Positions 5,582 to 11,951 of a DNA stretch of 14,115 nucleotides are shown here, piece after piece; position 1 is the stretch's first letter; every line of letters begins with the position of its first letter. The notes below the pieces were generated by a model. It did no database searches and was not told where the DNA came from. It worked only from the letters and a program-made list of their open reading frames with translations. The stretch is from Baffinella frigidus. Taxonomy: Eukaryota; Cryptophyceae; Cryptomonadales; Baffinellaceae. The stretch covers positions 406,610-420,724 of the forward strand of contig MU646559.1 of assembly GCA_026770585.1 (NCBI GenBank). Direction: 5' to 3'. A program made the position numbers and the translations under genes.

Positions 5582-5621
5582 CAGAGAGAGAGAGAGAGGC
5601 AGAGAGAGGCAGAGAGAGAGA
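5536..5621. repeat. GA microsatellite with GGCA interruptions
   Basis: (GA)n broken at intervals by GGCA. Open frames on both strands across it (Arg-Glu or Ser-Leu repeats) are by-products. Confidence 0.9.
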
Positions 5622-5698
5622 GGTTCACTCATCTTCCGAAATGCACTACCAGTCGGGGGGGAAATGCCAAAGTATTCCCTCATGAAAACGTTGTCTAT

Positions 5699-5798
5699 CC
5701 CTTAAGTGGCCAGTAGGCTCATACGCCCTACCGTAGGGCCCTAGGACCTGCCTGGGACCTCCTGGCGGTCAATTTTGACCGCCTCGCTATTCAAGGGA
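5699..5798. mobile_element. MITE-like element, CCCTTAAG family, copy 2
   Basis: CCCTTAAGTGGCCAGTAGGC at the left and a TTCAAGGG end at the right. The first 60 bases match 1-60 with only a few changes. It carries an internal palindrome GGCGGTCAATTTTGACCGCC (5765-5784). Confidence 0.6.
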
Positions 5799-6002
5799 TA
5801 GCAAGCAGTGCACTGCGAGCCAGGAATTTTTGCTAAAGTCAACCCCCCTTGAAACTGTCCACTTAAGAATCCAAAACGCCTCATGGGCGTCCATTTCACT
5901 ACACCGTTCTCCCCGTTTTTCACAAAGTTGGCTAATACAAAATCTTCTGGCTAGCAGTGCGGTGTGTCCCAATATGCCAATGTTTCGCCTGAAGTTGACA
6001 GG
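5799..6002. other. Spacer with repeat remnants, no gene seen
   Basis: The segment around 5810-5852 matches 326-366 in inverted orientation (AAAGTCAACCCCCC, then CTCGCAGTG when reversed). The short frames found here have no recognisable domain or codon pattern. Confidence 0.4.
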
Positions 6003-6214
6003 TTTCTACTGGATGGCTCATACGCCCTACCGTACAGGGGTACCTCGTTCATAAGAAACCGCCTCCCCCTAGAACCCTACAGTAGGACTATGCCTAGGGT
6101 CCTATGGTGGTCCTAGGGGGGGGGCTGTTTCTTATGAGCGAGGTACCCCTGTACGGCACACATAGGAGCCTAGGACCTCGCTGGGGTCAAATTGACCCCA
6201 TCACCTCTTAAGGG
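6003..6214. mobile_element. CCCTTAAG-family element, copy 3, split by an insertion
   Basis: The left part (GGCTCATACGCCCTACCGTA) and right part (GGAGCCTAGGACCTCGC to CACCTCTTAAGGG) together resemble 1-100 and 5699-5798. They are separated by the complete CAGGGGTACC foldback at 6035-6151. The right part has an internal palindrome GGGGTCAAATTGACCCC (6183-6199). The left terminus is degraded. Confidence 0.6.
6035..6151. mobile_element. Foldback MITE, CAGGGGTACC family, copy 2 (nested)
   Basis: A 117-bp element from CAGGGGTACCTCG to CGAGGTACCCCTG, bracketed by TA on both sides. It sits inside a CCCTTAAG element, in which the uninterrupted copies read CCGTAGGG. The TA bracket fits a TA target duplication, as in Tc1/mariner-type insertion. 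No coding capacity. Confidence 0.8.
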
Positions 6215-6216
6215 AT

Positions 6217-6366
6217 GATCTAATGCGGAAACGGTTCTAATTTAAAACCATTGGATTCAATGAAAATTACTACAGAAATGCTTGAATATTACTAGTACAA
6301 CTCATTGTGTGTAGTAAATTTCACTACCAGAAAGTTTTAAATTAAAACCGTTTCCCTATGAGATCG
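6217..6366. mobile_element. Foldback element with GAAAATTACT core, copy 2
   Basis: Outer arms run from GATCTAATGCGGAAACGGTT through AATTTAAAAC and are mirrored at the right end. Inside, CAATGAAAATTACTACA, AATATTACTAGTA and TGTGTAGTAAATTTCA match the core of the foldback at 3287-3430, whose outer arms are unrelated. Confidence 0.7.
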
Positions 6367-6389
6367 TCTTATGCTCTTCTGGGTGGCAG

Positions 6390-6425
6390 GCGTCGAAGAA
6401 GAAGAAGAACAAGAAGAAGAAGTAA
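6390..6425 (+). CDS. Possible terminal exon, lysine-rich with stop
   Basis: After a pyrimidine-containing stretch and acceptor GGGTGGCAG, the codons read ASKKKKNKKKK and then TAA. A lysine-rich end would suit the protein encoded upstream, which has another AAG microexon at 2020. Against this, the distance from the last repeat exon is about 860 bases and includes several foldbacks, and the same bases offer a GTAAGC donor at 6422. The frame read straight through gives arginines. Confidence 0.3.
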   Translation, partial: ASKKKKNKKKK

Positions 6426-6482
6426 GCCGCCGTTTGACTTCAAGAGGGAAAAGCACGCTTTTCGGGGTGGGGGGGGGCGTTA

Positions 6483-6544
6483 CAGGGGTACCTCGCTCGT
6501 TCGGAGTCGCACCCCCGTAGGACCCTACAGTAGGCCTATGCCTC
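6483..6544. mobile_element. Half copy of the CAGGGGTACC foldback
   Basis: TA precedes CAGGGGTACCTCGCTCGTTC, followed by ACCCCCGTAGGACCCTACAG and TAGGCCTATGCCT. The sequence stops matching at the centre and the right arm is missing. This is a truncated or half-deleted copy. Confidence 0.65.
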
Positions 6545-6617
6545 TCTATCTATCTCGGCAGGCGCGCGCGCAACCCCCTAAGAGGGGGGTAGTGCGGGTA
6601 GGAAGATCGGATTTAGT

Positions 6618-6820
6618 GCGGGTAGGATCCTTCAGGTCCTTTAGGTTCTTCGAGCTCCCAACATAGGCGGACACCAGAACTTGTTCTGTAGAAAGGCCAT
6701 GCTTCCTTTCGGATCACATCAAGCCCCCCTGTACAGGAGGGTTGGATTGGGAACTCCGACCACGGCACAGCACACAGGGGGCGCCTTTTATTGAGGGGGA
6801 AACACCCCTTTGTCGATTTC
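6618..6820. repeat. Diverged copy of the 9830-9930 repeat
   Basis: TCCTTCAGGTCCTTTAGGTT, CCCAACATA, CTGTAGAAAGG and TTTCGGATC appear in the same order as at 9831-9928, with gaps between. The remainder has no coding signal that I can support. Confidence 0.4.
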
Positions 6821-6983
6821 ATAGGCTAACGGCCTGAAAAGGGGGTAGTTAGGCATACGGCATTGCCTAGGACCTCGTACCGTAGGCCGAGGGATCCTAG
6901 GACCAAAAAGTCTCGGCCTACGGTAGGAGGTCCTAGGCAATGCCGTAGGCCTAACTACCCCATTTTTCAGGCCGTTACCCTAT
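6821..6983. mobile_element. Foldback element, ATAGGCTAACGG family, copy 1
   Basis: Long arms (about 70 bp) from ATAGGCTAACGGCCTGAAAA through GGGGTAGTTAGGC, ACGGCATTGCCTAGGACCTC and TACCGTAGGCCGAG, mirrored on the right to CAGGCCGTTACCCTAT. The loop is about 20 bases around GGATCCTAGGACC. A half copy starts at 7472. Confidence 0.75.
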
Positions 6984-7322
6984 TATATTGTGTGGCACGG
7001 CCGAAGATTCGGCTCGGTGCAGGGAGAGACGTGAGGGCAGGAGCCCGAGTACCCAAAGGGGGTTTGCGAGAGAATGAACGCCACTCACCAACATCCCACC
7101 ACTCCTCTCTGTGTGCTCGAGTCCAAGAGGATGAACGCCACTGACTCCACTCCCCGACAGATCATTTCACGAGTGGCATAAAGAGTCTTTGAAACAAATT
7201 GTTGTGGTCTGGGACCACACCCATTGACTTACGGTTGTGGCTGACAGGGACAGTTGACTTAAGGTGAAACGTTCTGGATCGGAGTGCACTCACCAAGGAT
7301 CAGGCAGAGATTCGTTCCTTGT
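6984..7322. other. Spacer without a recognisable gene
   Basis: Contains a short direct repeat (GAGAATGAACGCCACT at about 7070, GAGGATGAACGCCACT at about 7127), a small hairpin GTGGTCTGGGACCAC (7204-7218) and two ATTGACTTA/GTTGACTTA motifs. The open frame over 6863-7144 begins in the foldback and shows no coding character. Confidence 0.4.
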
Positions 7323-7324
7323 TA

Positions 7325-7445
7325 CAGGGGTACCTCGCTCATAAGAAACCGCCCCCCCCTAGGACCCTACAGTAAGCCTATGCCTAGGGCCGTATGGTGG
7401 TCCTAGCTAGGGGGGTGGGAGTTTCTTATGAGCGAAGTACCCCTG
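7325..7445. mobile_element. Foldback MITE, CAGGGGTACC family, copy 3
   Basis: A 121-bp element with TA on both sides. CAGGGGTACCTCGCTCATAA on the left, with inverse ATGAGCGAAGTACCCCTG on the right (one mismatch, G to A). The centre carries CCTATGCCTAGGGCCGTATG as in copies 1 and 2. Confidence 0.85.
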
Positions 7446-7471
7446 TATCACACGGGTCCGTCTGCATGCTC

Positions 7472-7548
7472 ATAGGCTAACGTCCTGAAAACCGGGTAGT
7501 TAGGCCTACGGCATTGCCTACCGTAGGCCGTAGGGCTCCTAGGACCTA
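7472..7548. mobile_element. Half copy of the ATAGGCTAACGG foldback
   Basis: ATAGGCTAACGTCCTGAAAA, GGGTAGTTAGGCCTACGGCA and TTGCC match the left arm of 6821-6983. The right arm is absent; the sequence passes straight into the GC-rich exon-like frame at about 7560. Confidence 0.65.
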
Positions 7549-7579
7549 ATGTTTCGTAGGACCCCCCCGGGGGGGCAAG

Positions 7580-7789
7580 AGCATCGACAAGGTCCTCTCG
7601 CGCCTCCCCGCGAGGAGCAACGGCCCTACCGTGCTCGCGGTGCCGTCGCGCGTCGCACAGCGGCTCAAGCCCGTGGGGAACGACAGCCGCGCGGGCGTCG
7701 CCAGTCGGTGCGGCGGGGCGAGGGACGCGAGGGACGTGCTCCCGACCAGCCGCGCCCGCCTCTCCCTCCCCTCGAAAACAACGGGTGGA
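7580..7789 (+). CDS. GC-rich exon-like frame, unrecognised
   Basis: Starting AGC ATC GAC AAG GTC CTC, this frame (SIDKVLSRLPARSNGP, then TVLAVPSRVAQRLKPV and onward) has G or C at nearly every third position. That is the usual mark of true coding sequence in a GC-rich genome and is not shared by the two overlapping frames. A donor GTGCGC at 7790 is in phase 0, leaving 70 codons. The acceptor is less clear: GGGGCAAG at 7579 would be phase 0, whereas CGTAG at 7559 gives another phase. No protein family is recognised. It is sandwiched between a half foldback and repeats, so it may be a stranded exon. Confidence 0.35.
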
Positions 7790-7821
7790 GTGCGCAGGAC
7801 CTTTCTCTAGGCCCTGGTTAA

Positions 7822-8068
7822 ACTAGCTGAGCACACGCGTAGGAGTAGCATGGGGCAGGCCCGCCTCGAGGCTGATAGGCCCGCCTCGGGATGTTGAGTG
7901 ATATCTCCCGGAGTAGGCGGAAAGGGAAAGCGAGAATTCGTAACGTCGGTAAACAAAACTTAAGAACACAAAACTCTACCCTGTGGTTATGAACCCTGAT
8001 TCTTGAACAGAACTCTTGGGCCATCCTGGTACAGGGGCTTCTCGACCATCAAGGACACGCACGGCCAA
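7822..8068. other. Spacer, no gene seen
   Basis: Includes a short direct repeat AGGCCCGCCTCGAGGCTGAT / AGGCCCGCCTCGGGATGTTG (7857-7898). Short frames here show no domain or codon bias. Confidence 0.4.
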
Positions 8069-8070
8069 TA

Positions 8071-8187
8071 CAGGGATACCTCGATTACAAGAAAACGTCA
8101 CCCCCCTAGGACGACCATAGGGCTCTAGGCATAGCCCTACTGTAGGGTCCTACGGGGAGGCGTTTTCTTGTAATCGAGGTACCCCTG
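8071..8187. mobile_element. Foldback MITE, CAGGGGTACC family, variant copy 4
   Basis: TA-bracketed, 117 bp. The terminal bases match the family (CAGGGATACCTCG / CGAGGTACCCCTG), but the next arm segment is ATTACAAGAAAACG with its exact inverse, where other copies have CTCATAAGAAAC. Both arms carry the same change. The centre reads in the opposite sense to other copies. Confidence 0.8.
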
Positions 8188-8209
8188 TAGGGGGATCCTG
8201 TGCTCCCAG

Positions 8210-8408
8210 GCCTAGTCCTAGGAGCATGGTCCTAGGAGCATAGGTCCCCCCGGTGCGTGTCCTTCCTTTTGAGTAACCCCTGTAGGGGGGGTCCGGGTTC
8301 TTATTCAGTATCCAGGATGCCCCTGTACAGAGGTTACTCGCGAGGATGGACACGCACCGCCCTAGCGTCCTACGGCACAGGTAGTCCTATTCCTAGGAGC
8401 ATAGGACC
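8210..8408. mobile_element. Nested foldback with GGTGCGTGTCC arms
   Basis: Inner arms: GGTGCGTGTCCTTCCTTTTG to ACCCCTGTA (8251-8284) face TACAGAGGTTACTCGCGAGG to GACACGCACC (8325-8360). Both flanks carry TCCTAGGAGCATAGG(T/A)CC motifs (8217-8247, 8389-8408). The outer family is not matched elsewhere in the window. Confidence 0.55.
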
Positions 8409-8414
8409 ACCCTA

Positions 8415-8516
8415 GAGGGTGCCTCGCTCATAACGAAAACGCCAACCCCCCCCCTAGAACCACCACAGGGCCACACCCGGGGGGAAGGCTTTTTCTTATG
8501 AGCGTGGTACCCCTGT
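8415..8516. mobile_element. Foldback MITE, CAGGGGTACC family, decayed copy 5
   Basis: Left arm AGGGTGCCTCGCTCATAACG and right arm CTTATGAGCGTGGTACCCCTG, with a shortened, altered centre. TA on the left and TG on the right suggest an old insertion. Confidence 0.65.
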
Positions 8517-8525
8517 GCATCCACT

Positions 8526-8679
8526 CGGTGGGGTGTGGTGGCTGGGGTTTGGGGTTTGGAGTGTGAGGTCTGGGGTTTGGGGTTTAGGGTGTAGGGTGTA
8601 GGGAGTATGATGTAGGGTGTGGGGTGTAGGGTGTAGGATAAGGGTGAAGGATTTAGGGCCTAGAGTCTAGGGTCTAGGG
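8526..8679 (+). repeat. Degenerate telomere-like tract, G-rich strand on plus
   Basis: GGGTTTGGGGTTTGGAGTGT, TTTAGGGTGTAGGGTGTAGG and similar: diverged TTTAGGG heptamers. It borders the 5-phosphatase fragment on its left. Being imperfect and internal, it is interstitial or subtelomeric and not a chromosome end. Confidence 0.8.
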
Positions 8680-9164
8680 TTTAAGGTGCATAAAGTGGGC
8701 GTAGAGAGCATAGGGGGGACAATGCTTGCTGTTTATGTAGACCAGGTTTTCGTGCGATATATATCCGACATATCCATTTCGACAGTCGCGCTAGGACCAT
8801 TAAACTTGCTGATGGTGCTTTGGTGCTTTTATTTACACTCACATCGAAGGCCACATCCCACCTCACTCTTGAGGAGTTAGGAGTGATCTACGGGTGAGCT
8901 GAAAACAAGGGCGCCGTCGGTATCCGCTTCAACATGGGAATGGAAACGTTCTGCGTGTCTGCACATCTGGCAGCAGGAGAGACAAAGCAGGTATCTAACA
9001 TAAACTACTTCTTGGGCAAACAGCCTGCGTATGAGAACAGGATCCAGGGATACGAGACTTTTAAGAAAACAATGGCCTTCAAGATGAGAGCGGGATACAC
9101 ACTTGGTCACAATAAGCCGGTCTTTCCGACGAAACGTGGCCCAATCCTGCGTATAATGGACCGT
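8680..9164 (+). pseudogene. Inositol polyphosphate 5-phosphatase domain fragment
   Basis: Three blocks match the IPPc fold in order. Block A (8686-8814) reads HKVGVESIGGTMLAVYV, then VRYISDISISTVALG. Block B (8901-8990) reads ENKGAVGIRFNMGMETFCV and then SAHLAAGETKQ, covering the family's GNKGxVxxRF and (N)SHLAAG motifs. Block C (9024 on) reads AYENRIQGYETFKKTMAF, the RNxDY region. The usual W-x-GDLNYR motif should follow, but the sequence gives VFPTKRGPILRIM and a TAG inside TTAGGG repeats. No canonical junction joins A to B in frame (donor GTGCTT at 8815; no AG before 8901; TGA at 8895). Family assignment is from motif order. The enzyme hydrolyses the 5-phosphate of phosphoinositides; this truncated copy lacks most of the catalytic core, so it is probably a fragment. 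Confidence 0.65.
8991..9023 (+). other. Candidate 33-nt intron within the phosphatase fragment
   Basis: CAG|GTATCTAACATAAAC...AAACAG|CCT. The stretch begins GT, ends AG, holds a CTAAC branch-point-like motif and is a multiple of three, so it stays open. Removing it brings the HLAAG and RNxDY-like motifs to nearly the spacing known for the family, whereas keeping it inserts eleven residues. Confidence 0.45.
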
Positions 9165-9345
9165 TAGGGTTAGGTTTTAGGTTTTAGGTTTTGGGTTTTG
9201 GGGTTCAGGTTTCAGGTCTTAGGTTTTGGGTTTTGGGGTTTAGGGTTTAGGGTGTAGGTCGTAGTGTTTAGGGTGTAGGGTTTAGGGTTCAGGATTTTGG
9301 GATTCTTTTGACTCCCACCATAGGCGGGTGTAGGGTTTAGGGTTT
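9165..9345 (+). repeat. Degenerate telomere-like tract, right of the phosphatase fragment
   Basis: Diverged TTTAGGG/TTTTAGG/TTTGGGG units, interrupted by GATTCTTTTGACTCCCACCA around 9300. Same orientation as 8526-8679. The TAG that ends the phosphatase frame is part of its first unit. Confidence 0.8.
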
Positions 9346-9523
9346 CCTGTCGTGGCGTGTCGGGAACGTGAACAGAACGGTAAAATGCTTTCTCTGCAGT
9401 CCTTTCTACGGAAGGGCGTGTCGTTGGCATATGTTGGGAGAAATTAAAACCTCAAGGACCTAAAGGCGCCACTCTGCGTCTTTGAACTTCCCACAGAGGA
9501 ACGCGTCTTACCACACGAGGCTA

Positions 9524-9692
9524 TCCATGCAAACAGAATAAGTATCGATTGTGAGCATTTGTGTAGTAATTTCGGTATGTTTGGTCGAATAGATGGACAT
9601 GCTACACGCTTCCCGTGTAGGTAGGTGTCCTTCCTGCCCGCAATTTTTTAAAATGTCCTTTTATTCTGTTCACATGGACAGCCTCGTGTGGT
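9524..9692. mobile_element. Foldback element, CCACACGAGG family, copy 2 (nested)
   Basis: CCACACGAGGCTATCCATG at the left and CATGGACAGCCTCGTGTGG at the right, bracketed by TA. AACAGAATAA / TTATTCTGTT extend the arms. Internal TGTGTAGTAATTTCGGTATG and TTTGGTC match the 2640-2823 copy in opposite orientation. Confidence 0.7.
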
Positions 9693-9741
9693 ACGCCAAA
9701 CACGCCACGTGCGGGAAGACGTAAACCTGTTTCCCCCCCCC

Positions 9742-9828
9742 ATCGACCTGGTTAACTGGTCAAAAATCTCCAGAACCCTAAAAGTCGAGAACAGCGTCGT
9801 GCGCCAAACACGGCACGTGCGGGAAGAC
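9742..9828. repeat. 87-bp direct repeat, copy A
   Basis: ATCGACCTGGTTAACTGGTC, AAAAATCTCCAGAACC, AAAGTCGAGAA, then CACGTGCGGGAAGAC. Repeated at 9936-10022. The terminal CACGTGCGGGAAGAC also occurs a third time at 9706-9720. Confidence 0.8.
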
Positions 9829-9935
9829 TGCCTTTAGGTCCTTTAGGTTTTAATTTCGCCCAACATATGCCAACGACACGCCCTTCCGTAGAAAGGATCT
9901 GCAGAGAAAGCATTTTTGCTTTCGGATCGCCTGTT

Positions 9936-10022
9936 ATCGACCTGGCCAGCTGGTCAAAAATCTCCAGAACCTTGAAAGTCGAGAAAAGCGTCTTACGCTA
10001 GACACGCCACGTGCGGGAAGAC
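9936..10022. repeat. 87-bp direct repeat, copy B
   Basis: Second copy of 9742-9828, 194 bases downstream, with about ten differences. The next 220 bases have no recognised feature; a frame at 10129-10380 shows no domain. Confidence 0.8.
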
Positions 10023-10243
10023 GTAACCTTTTTTCGCGCCAGAAAGAGAGAATTTATTGATTGCAAGACCAGCATGACCACATTCTAAGAAATCGGCCGA
10101 GAGGGCCGAAAATGAAAAATCTTCCAAAATGAGCCTTGTCACGTCCGCTTTCTTCGGAGGAGCTCCGGGGGTGGCTGTTCGCACCCTTGGGCCCTCCAAG
10201 GCCCTCAGAGGAACCCTACCAAGTGCACTGAGGAGATTTCAGA

Positions 10244-10453
10244 TAAGTCAACTAGCTCACCTACCACGCAAGAGTGTAAGACTGACCTGGGAAGACAAGT
10301 CAGTTCACACGGAATTTGTATCAACTTTCCGAAATTTTGATTTTTCTCGGCGGAGAATGTTGACTTATGAACTTTTCTAAATAGCCAGATCTGGCTATTT
10401 CTCCTGCAGGCCACTCTGCCCTAGGTCCTACACTCTTGCGTGGTAAGTCAACT
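10244..10453. mobile_element. Inverted-repeat unit with 10-bp direct flanks
   Basis: TAAGTCAACT occurs at 10244 and 10444, exactly 200 bases apart, in direct orientation. Just inside is a perfect 17-bp inverted pair (TACCACGCAAGAGTGTA at 10262, inverse at 10429). The centre has a 22-bp perfect palindrome (10379-10400, centred on AGATCT). Direct flanks with inverted arms fit a small transposon with an 8-10 bp target duplication, though the left flank and arm are separated by eight bases. Confidence 0.5.
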
Positions 10454-11378
10454 TTGCCTTGAGGAAATCCGGGATGCCGTGAACCAGTGACGGCTGGCGG
10501 CTCCGAACTTCCAGGGGCGCGGACGGGCGCCGTTAGGGTGCTTTATCGCCAAAGGGTCACCACACTGGGTCAGTTGCCGAGTGGCTTCCCCGCGCGCTCC
10601 CCGCTTGCCCTCCAAAAACGCTACATGTAACCGCAGGCCGATTTTCGCCCCTTCTGGCGTTTGGGGCGCTGAGGGCTGGGGGGCGCCGCTGGGAGGGGGC
10701 CAAAAAAATCGCAAGCGCCGCACCGGGGTGCGTACGGCTCGTGGGGAGCTCCTGGGTACTGTGGCTGGGGGGTTCTGGCGTGTGACGGCTTCCTAGTAGC
10801 TGTGCACCAGCGGCCATTTTGCCGTTTTTTGAGCAGACGTTCCAGCGTGGGCTCTGGCTCAGCTGATGACTGTTTCATCCATGTGTTGGCAGTTCACATG
10901 CAGATAGCTATTTCGCCTCGCCACCTGCGCCTCGGGCAGCGTGATCGCGCGCAGTACCCCCCCGCCTTGTTGCTCCAAGTGTTGACGAAAAAGGCGTTGC
11001 TATTTTTTGAGATGCGTGCGGGCGCGCGGGGCCACCGGGAGGGGGCGTAAAAATCAGGTCGACTCGCCACGGCCTCCGCACCGCTCGTGGGGAGCTCTGC
11101 TCAAATTCTGGCAGCACGGGACCTCAGAAATGCCGGCATGCGCACGCTCGTTGTCAACAACCCTCGGATGCCGCAAACACTGCGCAAGCAGGCTCACAGG
11201 CGGGGTTTGGGGGCATTTGGCCCTCTTGGAGCGCAAACCCGTGCCACGTAAGCACTCCATCACTGAAAAAAAACTAAATCGAGGGTTAGGACGCGAAGTT
11301 TCCCGGCAGCACGACCTGAAGCCAAGTCACCTCCCCTCACCCTCCTAGGGTCCTAGGGCTCTCTAGCACCGCCCTATC
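10454..11378. other. GC-rich stretch, no gene supported
   Basis: Several overlapping frames are open on both strands, but none has consistent codon bias or a recognisable domain. Similar blocks occur about 346 bases apart: GGGAGGGGGC(C/G)...AAAA, and CTCGTGGGGAGCTC at 10738 and 11084, each close to a TATTTTTTGAG/CGTTTTTTGAG motif. This suggests an old tandem duplication. Confidence 0.4.
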
Positions 11379-11951
11379 TTAACGGTCTACGATTGCCGAC
11401 TTAGATACAAGCCTGTCTCCGGAATATCCTAACTCAATGTTATCCGCGGAGAAAACTTGAACATGCATGCTACCTTCGCCGTGGGAGGACCTCCAGCCAA
11501 ATCTCCCACGCACGTCGCCTGCGCTCACGATGCACCATTTCGTCAGCTTCCCCCCTCTGTCTGTCAGAGTTAGACACTCCATGGTGTTTAACCAGCATGC
11601 ATTATGATCCCCACGAGGTAGCGAGGCAATTATTTTCCAGGAAGTCACATGCAAACCCCACACAGCCGCTTTTTGCGCCGCATAGTCACCAAAAACGTGC
11701 CCCATCAACTCATTTCTCGGTTGCCAGGCGGCCAGGAGTTCACCACAAACTTGACCAGCCACTTGTATTGACATACCGAACATCTTCATGTGGTCACTGT
11801 AGCGCTCCCCGCGATTATGCGGCAGATACTCGCCACATTCTGCTTGTCGGTAGGCAGCTATGCTCCCAGCATACAACCGCCATCCTAGAGGAACACGGAG
11901 ATCCGAGACCACTCTCACAGCCTTTTCCGACCGCCCCATGCACGTGTACAT
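11379..11951 (-). CDS. Hypothetical ORF, 190 residues, unrecognised
   Basis: The longest uninterrupted minus-strand frame that is not low complexity. It begins MYTCMGRSEKAVRVVSDLRV and contains an aromatic, well mixed composition (for example SDHMKMFGMSIQVAGQVCGE, LMGHVFGDYAAQKAAVWGLH). The AT/GC content is more balanced than in its neighbours. No motif identifies a family, no paralogue lies in the window, and plus-strand frames overlap it. It might be an exon, a transposon-derived fragment or chance. Confidence 0.3.
   Translation of the reverse strand: MYTCMGRSEKAVRVVSDLRVPLGWRLYAGSIAAYRQAECGEYLPHNRGERYSDHMKMFGMSIQVAGQVCGELLAAWQPRNELMGHVFGDYAAQKAAVWGLHVTSWKIIASLPRGDHNACWLNTMECLTLTDRGGKLTKWCIVSAGDVRGRFGWRSSHGEGSMHVQVFSADNIELGYSGDRLVSKSAIVDR

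Larger units (their letters stand above)
9387..9911. mobile_element. Composite foldback with 80-bp arms
   Basis: The left arm (9387-9466), GCTTTCTCTGCAG, GAAGGGCGTGTCGTTGGCAT, ATGTTGGG, AAATTAAAACCT, AAGGACCTAAAGG, is mirrored almost perfectly at 9831-9911. Between them lie another foldback (9524-9692) and the first of two 87-bp direct repeats. A diverged partial copy of the right arm is at 6618-6720. Confidence 0.7.

Noticed and set aside
5440-5716. Arg-Glu repeat frames and the Ser-Leu frame opposite
   Set aside because: Translations of the (GA)n array; no unique sequence supports them.
8210-8408. CRISPR-like or riboswitch reading of the palindromic repeats
   Set aside because: Units are inverted pairs with dispersed spacing and TA borders, not equal direct repeats with unique spacers, and the DNA is eukaryotic in character.
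10448-11348. Several 60-110 codon frames on both strands
   Set aside because: GC-rich DNA gives long chance frames; none has biased third positions, motifs or splice support.
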